The notes: generated by a model from the letters alone, not told the origin. A stretch of 64,000 bases of DNA from Sva-07 sp963707515 (GCA_963707515.1 CAVPQI010000003.1:806001-870000), one strand, 5' to 3'. Positions 1 to 8,637 are shown, counted from the first letter of the stretch. Translations and numbers: made by a program.

Positions 1-1097
1 CCGAGGCCGAGGCGATCCGCGACGAGGTACGCGCCTTCGCCGAGAGCATCAAGGACCTCTCCGCCGACGAGCAGCGCGCCAAGCTGATCGAGACCGGCTA
101 CGTGATGCCGCACTGGCCGAAGCCCTACGGCCGCGCCGCGGGCGCCGTCGAGCAGCTGGTCATCGAGCAGGAGTTCGCCAAGGCCGGCGTCAAGCGTCCG
201 GCGTACGGCATCACCGGCTGGAACATCCTCACGCTCATCCAGTACGCGACCGCCGACCAGGTCGAGCGGTGGGTGCAAGCCGGCGCTCAACCAGGACGTC
301 ATCTGGTGCCAGCTGTTCAGCGAGCCCGACGCCGGCTCCGACGCCGCCGGCGTCAAGACGAAGGCGACGCGCGTCGACGGCGGCTGGCTCGTCAACGGCC
401 AGAAGGTGTGGACCAGCGGCGCGCACGTGTCCGGCATGGGCTTCGCCACCGTGCGCACCAACCCCGACGTGCCCAAGCACGACGGCATCACGACGATGGT
501 CGATCGACATGCACGCCGAGGGCGTCGAGGTGCGGCCGCTGAAGATGACCACGGGCAACTCGGAGTTCAACGAGGTGTTCTTCAACGACGTGTTCGTGCC
601 CGACGACGACGTCGTCGGTCCGGTCGACGGCGGCTGGACGGTCGCCCGCGCGACGCTCGGCAACGAGAGCGTGAGCATCGGCGGCGGCAGGGCGGCATGT
701 CGATGCCGGGCCCGGCGCTGGTCGCCCCGTTCGACGCCCACCCCGAGCGGCTCGACGGGCGGCGCGGCGCGCATCGGTCGCTACATCGCCGACCACCAGG
801 CGCATGGGTCTGCTCAACCTGCGCAGCGCCAACCGCGCCGTCGCCGGCGGCGAGCCCGGGCCCGAGGGCGCGATGACCAAGCTCGTGCTCGTCCGAGATC
901 GGCCACGAGGCGGCGGCGATCCTGACCGAGCTCAACGGCCCCGACGCCGCTCTTCATGGACGGCGCCGGCGGGCATGAGCAACATGCTCGTGCTGATGCA
1001 CCGCGGCATGTCGATCGCCGGCGGCACGTCGGAGATCAAGCGCAACCAGATCGGCGAGCGCATCCTCGGCCTCCCCCGCGACCCACTCCTCAAGTGA
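1..1097 (+). pseudogene. acyl-CoA dehydrogenase, 5'-truncated and broken by about eight frameshifts
   Basis: FAD-dependent acyl-CoA dehydrogenase, the first oxidation step of acyl-CoA breakdown. The gene enters from outside the window, so its start is missing. Family signatures can be followed only by changing frame: the N-terminal helical part in frame 3 to about 275; the LFSEPDAGSDA flavin-site motif and QKVWTSGA in frame 1 to about 503; EVFFNDVFVPDDDVVG in frame 2 to about 690; then shifts near 758, 802, 892, 950 and 971. The end is normal (GTSEIKRNQIGERILGLP, stop at 1095-1097). Residues on both sides of every shift are well conserved and seven of eight shifts equal one extra base, so sequence error is more likely than decay. 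Identity is secure; whether the gene works in the organism cannot be told. Confidence 0.85.
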
Positions 1098-1102
1098 TGC
1101 GA

Positions 1103-1137
1103 TGAGCGAGCGGGCCGGGGGGCGGTCCGCTCGCTCA
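1103..1137. terminator. Hairpin terminator, copy 1 of a tandem pair
   Basis: An 11-bp perfect stem (TGAGCGAGCGG at 1103-1113 with CCGCTCGCTCA at 1127-1137) lies 5 nt after the dehydrogenase stop and between convergent genes. There is no T-tract, so it could be a bidirectional intrinsic-type or only a structural terminator. Confidence 0.6.
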
Positions 1138-1160
1138 CCGCGACCGTTGAGGATTTCGCT

Positions 1161-1203
1161 GCGATGAGCGAGCGGGCCGAGGGACGGTCCGTTCGCTCAT
1201 CGC
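1161..1203. terminator. Hairpin terminator, copy 2 of a tandem pair
   Basis: A 15-bp stem with one G-T pair (arms 1161-1175 and 1189-1203). The segment 1161-1207 is a diverged copy of 1099-1145, so the whole hairpin unit has been duplicated in tandem in this convergent intergenic region. Confidence 0.6.
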
Positions 1204-1236
1204 GACCGCTGCGCGCGTTCGCTGAGCCGGGATGGG

Positions 1237-2836
1237 TCAGCGGGTGGAGGTGAGCTGGGGGTCGAGTTCGTCGTCGGCGAGGGGATCGCGGTCCTTGGCC
1301 CGCGGGCCGGCGAACACGAGGATCGCCAGGGCGACACCGGCGAGCGCGACGCCGACCCACATCGACGACACCCAGCCGTCGACCAGGGCGTGCTGCGCGG
1401 CGTCGATGATCAGCGGGGCGTCGGCACCGGCGTCCTGGGCGACGACCATCGCGCTGCCGATGCCTTCCGACACCGCGTCGGCGACCTCGGGCGCCAGGCT
1501 GGTGAGGTTGGGCTCGATGGCACTGCGGTAGCCGGCCGACAGGATCGAACCGAGGAGGGCGACGCCGATGGCCCCGCCGATCTCGCGGCGACGTGTCGTT
1601 GAGCGCCGAGGCGACGCCCTGCTTGTCGGCCGGGAGCGCGTCGGTGATGGCCGCCGTTGCCGGGGTCATCGTGAGACCCATGCCGAGGCCGATCACCATC
1701 AGGCCGGGCAGGATCGACCAGTAGCCGCCCTCGACCGAGGCCTGCAGGGCAAGCAGGGCGAGCCCGGTGGCGAACACCACCACACCGGTGATCATCGTGA
1801 TCCGTGAGCCGATGCGGGCGGCGATCCGCGGGGAGATCGTCGACATCGGCATCATCATCGCCGCCATCGGCAACATGCCCGCCGCCGAACGCAATGCCGA
1901 CCAGCCGAGCACGGCCTGGCAGTAGGGGAAGAGCACGAGGAAGATGCCGAACATCACGGCGAAGACGACGAGCATCGTGCCGGCACCCGAGCTCAGGGCT
2001 CGGTTGCGGAACGCCGACATGTCGAGCAGCGGTGCGGCGTGGCGGCGCTCCCAGACGACGAAGGCGATCAGTGAGACGACACCGATGATGATGCCGGCGA
2101 GCGTCAGCGGGTCGGACCACCCCTTCTCCGGACCTTCGTGGATGCCGAGCACGATGGCGCCGATGGCGACCGCCGACAGCAGCGAACCGACGACGTCGAA
2201 CGGGTGCTCGGTCGTCTCGCGGGAGTTCGGGACCCAGGCGATGCTGGCGGCGAGGGAGACGGCGACGAGCAGGATCGGCAGGGCGAACGTCCAACGCCAC
2301 GTGACGTAGTCGATCATGAACGACGACACGAACAGTCCGATGATGCCGCCACTGCCGGCGAAACCGGCCCACAGGCCGATCGCCCGCGGCTTCTCCTCGG
2401 GCGGGAAGCTGGAGGTGATCACCGACAAGGTGACGGGCATGATCATCGCCGCGCCGGCACCGGCGACGATGCGGGCGAGGATCATCACGCCGACGCTCGG
2501 AGCGAAGGCGGCGGCCAGCGAGGCCAATCCGAACACGCCGAGCCCGACGACGAGGACCGGCTTGCGGCCCCAGCGGTCACCGATCGCACCGATCGGCAGG
2601 AGTAGTGCGGCGAGCGCCACGGTGTAGGCGTTGATGATCCAGAGCACCTCGCCCTGCGACGCGCCGAGGTCGATCGCCAGGTCCTGCTGGGCGACGTTGA
2701 GACCGGAGACCGAGGCGATGACGGCGATCAACGCCGTCAGCAGGGCGATCATGATCCGCCGTTGGGCGCGAGGATCGATGACCGACGCGCCATCGGTGGG
2801 GGGAGTGACATGGGGCTCTCGATCTCTAGAATGCAA
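1237..2836 (-). CDS. DHA2-family MFS drug efflux transporter (one frameshift)
   Basis: Proton-driven multidrug antiporter of the EmrB/QacA (DHA2, 14-helix) type in the cytoplasmic membrane. The reading frame holds motif A between TM2 and TM3 (GAIGDRWGRKP), motif C (GAGAAMIMPVTLS) and repeated hydrophobic helices. Near 1587 the frame shifts by one base: ALNDTS must join REIGGAIGVALLGS, and the protein then ends at 1237 as LDPQLTSTR. Removing one base from the local run cgcggcga restores a normal length of about 530 residues. The longest start is TTG at 2836, touching the operator; ATG at 2752 just before TM1 is the alternative. It is divergent from a TetR gene, the usual arrangement for a repressed pump. 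Confidence 0.85.
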
Positions 2837-2850
2837 CGAAACGGTTTCGT
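2836..2850. promoter_or_regulatory. Palindromic operator between efflux pump and TetR gene
   Basis: ACGAAAC-G-GTTTCGT is a perfect 7-bp inverted repeat overlapping the proposed TTG start of the pump. A second short palindrome, CGATA-G-TATCG, follows at 2853-2863. The place and form fit TetR repressor binding in a divergent promoter. Confidence 0.65.
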
Positions 2851-2941
2851 AGCGATAGTATCGACGAGGACGCGGTTGTCAATGGCGAGGCGCCATGATG
2901 TGACCGATGACTCCCCGTCGGCTCCCGAGGAGGTGATGCCC

Positions 2942-3577
2942 ATGATGCCCAGCGAGATCTCGACAGACGAAACGCTGTCGCTCGGGGCGCCCGCATCCCA
3001 CGACGGTCGCTCCACGCGCGCCGCCAGGAGCCGCGAGAAGCTGCTGCGGGCGGCCACCGATCTGCTCGTCGACGCGGGCCCACGCGGGGTGACGGTCGAC
3101 GCCGTCGCCGAGGCGTCCGGCGTCGCCAAGTCGACCCTGTACCGCCACTGGGCGTCACGCGACGACATGCTCGTCGACGTCGTGCGCTGCAACATGCCCG
3201 ACGTCGCCGCCCCCGACCTCTCCCGGGGGTTCGAACACGCCCTGCGGACGCACCTCCACGAGGTCGCCGTGACGCTCCAGTCGCCCGACTGGTCGCGCAT
3301 CGTGCCGGCGCTGATGATGCTGCGCACGACGATGCCCGAACTGGCGAGCATCGCCGACGCCGACCACCGCTCGAAGTCGGCGATGCTCCGGCAACTGATC
3401 GACGCCGGCGTCGAGTCGGGCGATCTCGCGCCCACCACCGATCCTGCGCACGTCGAGGCGATGCTCTACGGGCCGATGATCTTCGTCACGCTCACCGGCA
3501 ACGACGTGTCGCTCGTCGACCTCGCAGCGGCCATCGCCGACCGCTTCCTCGCCGGCGCCCGTGCCGAGTGCGACTGA
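2942..3577 (+). CDS. TetR/AcrR-family transcriptional repressor
   Basis: One-component repressor of 211 residues. The N-terminal helix-turn-helix spans about residues 25-80, with TVDAVAEASGVAKSTLYRHW as the recognition region, followed by an all-helical ligand and dimer domain. The start is ATG 2942 because GGAGG at 2929-2933 is 8 nt upstream; longer in-frame openings back to 2762 would run through the operator and lack such a site. It lies divergent to the DHA2 pump with a palindrome between them, so it most likely represses the pump and itself until a substrate binds. Confidence 0.9.
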   Translation: MMPSEISTDETLSLGAPASHDGRSTRAARSREKLLRAATDLLVDAGPRGVTVDAVAEASGVAKSTLYRHWASRDDMLVDVVRCNMPDVAAPDLSRGFEHALRTHLHEVAVTLQSPDWSRIVPALMMLRTTMPELASIADADHRSKSAMLRQLIDAGVESGDLAPTTDPAHVEAMLYGPMIFVTLTGNDVSLVDLAAAIADRFLAGARAECD

Positions 3578-3629
3578 GTGCGGGGATGAGCCGTGTGACC
3601 GGGATGCGCCGTGCGACGGAGGTGCGGGG

Positions 3630-4439
3630 ATGAGCCGCCGCCGCGTCGAGCGGATGTTCGCCACTCGCGTCGACGCCGACACCGGCCGCGCCCGCCTGAC
3701 ACCGGATCGGCTGATCGTCGAGGAGCCGATGACGATCCAGCTCGACGGGGCCGTGGCGGCGACGACGATGCGCACGCCGGGCCACGACTACGAGCTGGCC
3801 GTCGGGTTCTGCTTCACCGAGGGATTGCTCGGCGGCGTCCCCGTCAGTGGTGTGCGCTACTGCGCCGATCGGACCATCGCCGACGGGCCGAACGACTTCA
3901 ACACGGTGACCGTCGAGACCGACGGGCGCGCACCCGCGCCGACGCCGCGGCTCGGCAACGTCTCGTCGAGTTGCGGGTGGTGCGGCAGCGACCAGCTCGA
4001 CGAGCTCGTCGCCCGCCTGGCGCCGCTGCCCGCCGCCGCACCGATCGAGGCCGCGGTCCTCGCCGCGGTGCCCGGCGCCGTGCGCCGACGACAGCAGCTG
4101 TTCGACGAGACCGGTGCCGTCCATGCGGCAGCGGTCTTCGACGCCGACGGCACGGTCGGCCTGGTCCGGGAGGACGTCGGCCGCCACAACGCCATCGACA
4201 AGGTGATCGGGGCGATGGTGCTCGCCGGCGAGGCCCTGCCGGCGACCGGGCGGGGGCTGTTCGTCAGCGGTCGGGCGAGCATCGAGATGGTGCAGAAGGC
4301 GTGGGCAGCCGGGTTCTCGACGCTGTTGGCGGTCAGTGCCCCGACAGCCCTCGCCGTCGACGCGGCCCGCCGGTCCGGGATGCAGCTCGTCGGCTTCGTC
4401 CGTGAGGGCGGATTCAACGTCTACAGTCCAGCGCCGTGA
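3630..4439 (+). CDS. fdhD: Formate dehydrogenase accessory sulfurtransferase FdhD
   Basis: FdhD passes sulfur from a cysteine desulfurase to the bis-MGD molybdenum cofactor of formate dehydrogenases. The 269-residue protein has the typical double-cysteine loop (SSCGWCG, Cys115 and Cys118), the GHDYELAVGFCFTEG segment and the C-terminal part with VREDVGRHNAIDKVIG and FVSGRAS. Start ATG 3630 has GGAGG at 3618-3622, 7 nt upstream; the longer ORF from 3561 overlaps the TetR gene. No formate dehydrogenase structural gene is in the window, so the enzyme it serves lies elsewhere. The next gene begins 25 nt downstream on the same strand. Confidence 0.93.
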   Translation: MSRRRVERMFATRVDADTGRARLTPDRLIVEEPMTIQLDGAVAATTMRTPGHDYELAVGFCFTEGLLGGVPVSGVRYCADRTIADGPNDFNTVTVETDGRAPAPTPRLGNVSSSCGWCGSDQLDELVARLAPLPAAAPIEAAVLAAVPGAVRRRQQLFDETGAVHAAAVFDADGTVGLVREDVGRHNAIDKVIGAMVLAGEALPATGRGLFVSGRASIEMVQKAWAAGFSTLLAVSAPTALAVDAARRSGMQLVGFVREGGFNVYSPAP

Positions 4440-4464
4440 TCCCGTCGAGCAGAGCCGCCCGCGG

Positions 4465-5355
4465 ATGAGCGGGCACGACGTCGAGCTGGTCGTCGATGTC
4501 GGCGCCGAGCTCGGCGAAGGCCCGCTGTGGGACGGGCGCGTCGGCCGACTGATCTGGCTCGACGTCGCCGGGCATCGCATCCACTCGACCGATCCGGTGA
4601 CCGGGGCGACGTCGACGATCATCGCCCCGACGGAGGTCGGCGCCGTGGTCCCGCGAGCGGACGGCGGCTTCGTGGCCGCACTCGCCGACGGCTTCTGGAC
4701 GCTGATCGACGGCCGTTTCGCGCCGCTCGCCGGTGTCGCCCACCCGGCAGACGACGTCCGCTTCAACGACGGCAGGTGCGATCCCGCTGGACGCTTCTGG
4801 GCCGGCACGATGGCCAACGACCACCGCGACGGCGGCGGCAGCCTGTACCGCCTCGACGCCGACGGCTCGGTCACGACGATGCTGCCGGTGGTGTCGGTCT
4901 CCAACGGGATCGCCTGGAGTGCCGACGCGTCGACGATGTACTACGTCGACAGCACGACCCGCCGCATCGATGCGTTCACGTTCGATGTCACCGCCGGCAC
5001 GATCAGCGACCGCCGCACCGTCGTCGAGATCGAGCGCGATGCCGGCTATCCCGACGGGATGACGATCGACGCCGACGACGCCGTGTGGGTCGCGCTGTGG
5101 AGTGGCGGCGTCGTCCGGCGCTACGTCGGCGGCCGGCTCGACGACGAGATCGAGCTGCCGGTGCGCAACGTCACGTCGTGTGCGTTCGGCGGCCCCGAGC
5201 TGACCGATCTCTACGTCACCACCTCGCGCCAGGGTCTCAGCGACGGGCAGCGGGCAGAGCAGCCACACGCCGGTGGTCTGTTCCGCATCCGCGGCGCCGG
5301 CCGCGGTGTGCTCCCCGACGTGTTCGTCGGTCCCGGTTCACCGGCGCGCGACTAG
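4465..5355 (+). CDS. SMP-30/gluconolactonase family sugar lactonase
   Basis: A six-bladed beta-propeller metal-dependent lactonase of 296 residues, likely opening sugar lactones in the cytosol. Visible signatures are the N-terminal LGEGPLWD with the metal-binding Glu, DVRFNDGRCDPAGRFWAG, the Asn in VSNGIAWS and the Asp in YPDGMTIDADD, which together form the divalent-metal site of this family. The start ATG 4465 was chosen because the conserved EGP motif follows at the normal distance of about 15 residues; the ORF extends upstream only inside fdhD. No strong ribosome site is seen; TACAGT at 4422-4427 may be its promoter. Confidence 0.9.
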   Translation: MSGHDVELVVDVGAELGEGPLWDGRVGRLIWLDVAGHRIHSTDPVTGATSTIIAPTEVGAVVPRADGGFVAALADGFWTLIDGRFAPLAGVAHPADDVRFNDGRCDPAGRFWAGTMANDHRDGGGSLYRLDADGSVTTMLPVVSVSNGIAWSADASTMYYVDSTTRRIDAFTFDVTAGTISDRRTVVEIERDAGYPDGMTIDADDAVWVALWSGGVVRRYVGGRLDDEIELPVRNVTSCAFGGPELTDLYVTTSRQGLSDGQRAEQPHAGGLFRIRGAGRGVLPDVFVGPGSPARD

Positions 5356-5358
5356 CGT
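5353..5358 (+). promoter_or_regulatory. -10 element for the first YcaQ-like gene
   Basis: TAGCGT contains the stop codon of the lactonase gene at its 5' end. Seven nt later comes ATC 5366, in frame with the YcaQ-like protein. Confidence 0.5.
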
Positions 5359-5365
5359 CCGCCGG

Positions 5366-6580
5366 ATCGTCCGCCAGTCCCTCTCCGCCGCCGAGGCGCG
5401 CCGTGTCGCCCTCGGCGCCCAAGGGTTCGCCGATCCGCGCCCGACTGGCCGCATCGACCGGCGACACCTGCGACGCGTCCTCGACCGGATCGGGTTGTTG
5501 CAGATCGACTCGGTCAACGTGCTCGTGCGCAGCCAGGAGCTGCCGCTGTTCGCCCGGCTCGGGCCCCATCCCCGCACGCTGATCGCCGACGCCTCGGCCG
5601 ACGGCGAACTGTACGAGTACTGGGTCCACGAGGCGAGCCTGCTGCCGATGCGCCACTTCCCCCTCTTCCGGTGGCGGATGGCGGCACCGTTCCCGTGGCC
5701 GAGCGTGCGACGGGCGATCGCCGAGCTCGGCGACTACGTCGAGGAGGTCTATCGACGCGTCGCCGCCGACGGACCGATCGTCGCCTCCGACCTCCAGGCG
5801 CGGGTCGGCAAGAAGGGGGCGTGGTGGGACTACGACGCCGGCAAGTTGGCGCTCGAGGCATTGTTCCGGGCGGGGCGGGTGGCGGTCCGGCGGCGGGCCG
5901 ACTTCGCTCGCGTCTACGACATCACCGAGCGCGTCGTCCCCGCCACCGTGCTCGCCGAGCCGGCGCCCGACGAGCACGAGGCACACCGGCAGCTGATCGA
6001 GCTCGCCGCCGCGCATCACGGGATCGGCACGATCAAGGACCTCGCCGACTACCACCGGGTGCGCGTGACGCCCGCCAAGCGGGCGGTGATGGAGCTCGTC
6101 GAAGAAGGCCGGCTGCATCGCGTCGACGTCGAGGGCTGGACGGAGCAGGCGTACCTGCACACCTCCGCCCGGCTGCCGCGCCGGATCGACGCACTCGCCG
6201 TGCTGAGCCCGTTCGATCCGGTCGTCTGGTGCCGGGATCGGGCGCTGCGGCTGTTCGACTTCCACTACCGGATCGAGATCTACGCCCCGCCGGCGAAGCG
6301 GGCCTTCGGCTACTACGTGTTGCCGGTGCTGCTCGGCGATCGGCTGGTGGGCCGGGTCGACCTGAAGGCCGATCGAGCGACGCGAACGATGCTCGTCCAG
6401 CACGCCTGGCACGAGCCGGGCGTGGCGCCCCACGACGTCGCCGGCCCGTTGCACGCCGAGCTGGCCTCGATGGCGACGTGGCTCGACCTCGACACGATCG
6501 AGGTGGTCGGCCGCGGCGACCTGGCCCCGGCGCTCGCCGCTGAGGTCGCCGCGTTCAGCCGAGGCGGGCGCCTGGCGTGA
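5366..6580 (+). CDS. YcaQ/AlkX-like winged-helix DNA glycosylase (HTH_42), probable ATC start
   Basis: Member of the HTH_42 (YcaQ/AlkZ) superfamily of DNA glycosylases that remove alkylated or cross-linked bases. The family N-terminus (LSAAEARRVALGAQGF) is followed by LLQIDSVN, which holds the Q-hydrophobic-D catalytic motif of the YcaQ branch (Q46, D48), then tandem winged-helix segments and the C-terminal barrel (VLSPFDPVVWCRDRALRLFDF). No ATG, GTG or TTG lies between 5308 and the conserved start. GTG 5306 would overlap the lactonase by 50 nt. The TAGCGT box ends 7 nt before ATC 5366, so a leaderless ATC start is proposed, giving 404 residues. The end overlaps the convergent P450 gene by 26 nt. 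Confidence 0.85.
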   Translation: MVRQSLSAAEARRVALGAQGFADPRPTGRIDRRHLRRVLDRIGLLQIDSVNVLVRSQELPLFARLGPHPRTLIADASADGELYEYWVHEASLLPMRHFPLFRWRMAAPFPWPSVRRAIAELGDYVEEVYRRVAADGPIVASDLQARVGKKGAWWDYDAGKLALEALFRAGRVAVRRRADFARVYDITERVVPATVLAEPAPDEHEAHRQLIELAAAHHGIGTIKDLADYHRVRVTPAKRAVMELVEEGRLHRVDVEGWTEQAYLHTSARLPRRIDALAVLSPFDPVVWCRDRALRLFDFHYRIEIYAPPAKRAFGYYVLPVLLGDRLVGRVDLKADRATRTMLVQHAWHEPGVAPHDVAGPLHAELASMATWLDLDTIEVVGRGDLAPALAAEVAAFSRGGRLA

Positions 6581-7787
6581 ACCGCACCGGCATCGTCCGC
6601 ACGCCGCTGATGAAGTTCGACGCCAGCGGTGCGCTCGGGCCGGCGGGTGCCAGGTCGGGCAGCCGGGTGAGGAGCTCGCGCAGCATGACGGCGATCTCGA
6701 TACGGGCGACGTGCAGCCCGAGGCAGAGGTGGGGGCCACCGCCGCCGAACGCCATGTGCGGGTTCGGATCGCGGCCGACGTCGAAGCGGTCGGGGTCGGC
6801 GAACACCTCGTCGTCGCGGTTGCCGGAGCCGTAGAAGACCATCAGCTTGTCGCCGGCGGCGATCGCTTGGCCGCGGATCACCGTGTCCTCCATCGCCGTG
6901 CGACGGAAGTGGACGACCGGCGACGTGTAACGGAGCATCTCGTCGACGGCGGTCGGCAACAGCGCGTCGAGCTCGGCCTCCAGGCGCGCCCGCTGGTCGG
7001 GATGGTCGAACAGCAGTTGGATGCCAGAAGCCAGCAGGTTGCGCGTCGTGTCGCCGCCGGCGTTGACGAGCAGCAGGAAGAACCACTGCAGCTCGCCGTC
7101 GGTGAGACCCACGCCGTCGACCTCGGCCTGGACCAGCGCGGAGGCGATGTCGTCGCCGGGTTCGGCACGCTTGCGGGCGGCGGTCTCGGCGGCGTAGTTG
7201 AGCATGTTCAGCGTCGCCGCGCCGCGCTCCTCGGGCGTCGCCACCGCCGAGTCGGTCGTGTGCATCAGCTCGGTCCACTCGTAGAGCCGTTCGCCGTCTT
7301 CGCGTGGGATGCCCATCAACTCGGCGATCAGCCCCGACGGGAGCCGGCCGGCGATGTCGTGCACGAGGTCGCACTCGCCGCGCTCGATCACGTCGTCGAC
7401 GATGTCGCGGGCGAGTTGCTCGATGCGCCCGCGGAGCAGTTCGGCGTTCTTGGGGGTGAACCCGCGGCTGACGAGCAGCTTGAAGCGGTCGTGTTCGGGC
7501 GGGTCCATGACGAGCATCATCTGCCGCTGGATCATCAGGGCCATCTCGTCGGACTCGGCGAGCATCACACCGCGCGCCGCCGAGCTGAACAACTTCGGCT
7601 GCCGGCTGATCATGCGGATGTCGTCGTAGCGGGTGATCGCCCAGAAGCCGGGACCGTCCGCCTCGTCGTGCCAGTAGACGGGCGCGTTGCCACGCAGCCA
7701 GGCGTACTGCTCCCACGGATGCTCGCCCCCGAACCCGTCGGCCGCCGTGAGATCGATCGCCGGTGCGGTGCTCGTCGTGTCGGACAT
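6555..7787 (-). CDS. Cytochrome P450 monooxygenase
   Basis: Soluble bacterial P450 of 410 residues that uses electrons from ferredoxin to hydroxylate a hydrophobic substrate. The I-helix oxygen-activation motif (VNAGGDTTRN), the K-helix ExxR (EMLR), the PERF-like region (FADPDRFDVGRD) and the heme loop FGGGGPHLCLGLH with thiolate Cys355 are all present. The overall pattern resembles actinobacterial CYP families acting on steroids and fatty acids (CYP124/125/142 type), but the substrate cannot be fixed from sequence. ATG 7787 is chosen because TACATT ends 6 nt upstream, and because the further upstream extension of the frame is antisense to another gene. Confidence 0.93.
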   Translation of the reverse strand: MSDTTSTAPAIDLTAADGFGGEHPWEQYAWLRGNAPVYWHDEADGPGFWAITRYDDIRMISRQPKLFSSAARGVMLAESDEMALMIQRQMMLVMDPPEHDRFKLLVSRGFTPKNAELLRGRIEQLARDIVDDVIERGECDLVHDIAGRLPSGLIAELMGIPREDGERLYEWTELMHTTDSAVATPEERGAATLNMLNYAAETAARKRAEPGDDIASALVQAEVDGVGLTDGELQWFFLLLVNAGGDTTRNLLASGIQLLFDHPDQRARLEAELDALLPTAVDEMLRYTSPVVHFRRTAMEDTVIRGQAIAAGDKLMVFYGSGNRDDEVFADPDRFDVGRDPNPHMAFGGGGPHLCLGLHVARIEIAVMLRELLTRLPDLAPAGPSAPLASNFISGVRTMPVRFTPGARLG

Positions 7788-7793
7788 CTTGGC

Positions 7794-7799
7794 AATGTA
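7794..7799 (-). promoter_or_regulatory. -10 element of the P450 gene
   Basis: TACATT read on the minus strand, 6 nt before ATG 7787, with no Shine-Dalgarno sequence between. Confidence 0.55.
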
Positions 7800-7874
7800 C
7801 GGAGTGAGCTTCGGCCGCTGCGGGTCGTAGAGCCGGCGTGTTTCCGGCGAGCGGCAGCGGGTACCTCGCGCCGC

Positions 7875-8564
7875 ATGGACGACCAGCACCCTCACCCGCA
7901 CGCCGTCCCCGGTGTGGTCGAGCTCGCCGGGCTCCTGGTGCCCGAAGCGACGGTCACCGAGACCTCGAACCCGGCACCCGCCCTCGCCCAGTGGAACGTC
8001 GCCGTGCTGCTCGACGATGCCGACACCGCCCGCGATGCCGTGTTGGCGCTGGAGAGCCTCGACAGCGACGATGCGGCGGTCGGGTTCACCGTGCTCTCGC
8101 CGCCCGAGGTGGCCGCCGAGACGACCGAGAAGCGCGCCGCGCTCGCCGTCGGCGACACGCGATGGGATCGCCCCGCTGAGCCGGCACTCGATCGCGAGGG
8201 CGTGATCGGCGACATCGCCCCGCGGTCGGCGATCGGGGCGCTGATCGGCGGTGTCGTCGGTGCGATCGTCATCGGGGTCGCGGCGTTCGCCATCGCCGGC
8301 ACGGTCGGGGCGATCGCCGGTGCGATCGGTGGCCTGTTGTTCGGTGCGCCGATCGGTGCCGTGTGGGGCGGCTTCGCCCGCATGGGTGGCAGCGACGCCT
8401 ATCGCCAGACGTTCATCGACCCGGCCGACCCGTCGACGTTCATGGTGTCGCTGCACACCGCCGACGCCCACGAGGCCGACGAGGGCGCCAAGCGGCTCGG
8501 GCTCCTCGGCTCGGTCGTCCGCGCCGAGTACGACGGCGAGCACCTCCACCTCGTCGGCCAGTAG
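7875..8564 (+). CDS. Glycine-zipper membrane protein of unknown function
   Basis: A 229-residue protein. Residues 1-110 form a soluble domain with alternating strands and helices (VAVLLDDADTARDAVLALE), suggestive of a ferredoxin-like fold. Residues about 118-165 are a hydrophobic, glycine-spaced segment (GALIGGVVGAIVIG ... GAIGGLLFGAPIG) typical of glycine-zipper membrane hairpins. The C-terminal part repeats the first domain's style (FMVSLHTADAHEADEGAKRLG). Similar layouts occur in actinobacterial stress-associated membrane proteins, but I do not recognise the family. Start ATG 7875; the gene is divergent from the P450 gene. Confidence 0.8.
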   Translation: MDDQHPHPHAVPGVVELAGLLVPEATVTETSNPAPALAQWNVAVLLDDADTARDAVLALESLDSDDAAVGFTVLSPPEVAAETTEKRAALAVGDTRWDRPAEPALDREGVIGDIAPRSAIGALIGGVVGAIVIGVAAFAIAGTVGAIAGAIGGLLFGAPIGAVWGGFARMGGSDAYRQTFIDPADPSTFMVSLHTADAHEADEGAKRLGLLGSVVRAEYDGEHLHLVGQ

Positions 8565-8565
8565 A

Positions 8566-8637
8566 CCACCCAGTTCTCAGGCCACCCAGTTCTCAGGGCA
8601 CGAGTTCTGAGGGCGCGTCGGTTTCTCAGGGCACGAG
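8566..8637. repeat. Short direct repeats at the 3' end of the oxidoreductase gene
   Basis: CCACCCAGTTCTCAG occurs at 8566-8580 and 8582-8596, and TTCTCAGGGCACGAG at 8590-8604 and 8623-8637. The last copy includes the stop codon and final codons of the minus-strand oxidoreductase, so the gene's tail appears duplicated into the convergent spacer. Confidence 0.75.

Noticed and set aside
6555..8549. Long open frame extending the P450 gene upstream to 8549
   Set aside because: The extension is antisense to the glycine-zipper gene, is Arg/Asp/Gly shadow sequence, and the P450 family N-terminus and a -10 box fit ATG 7787.
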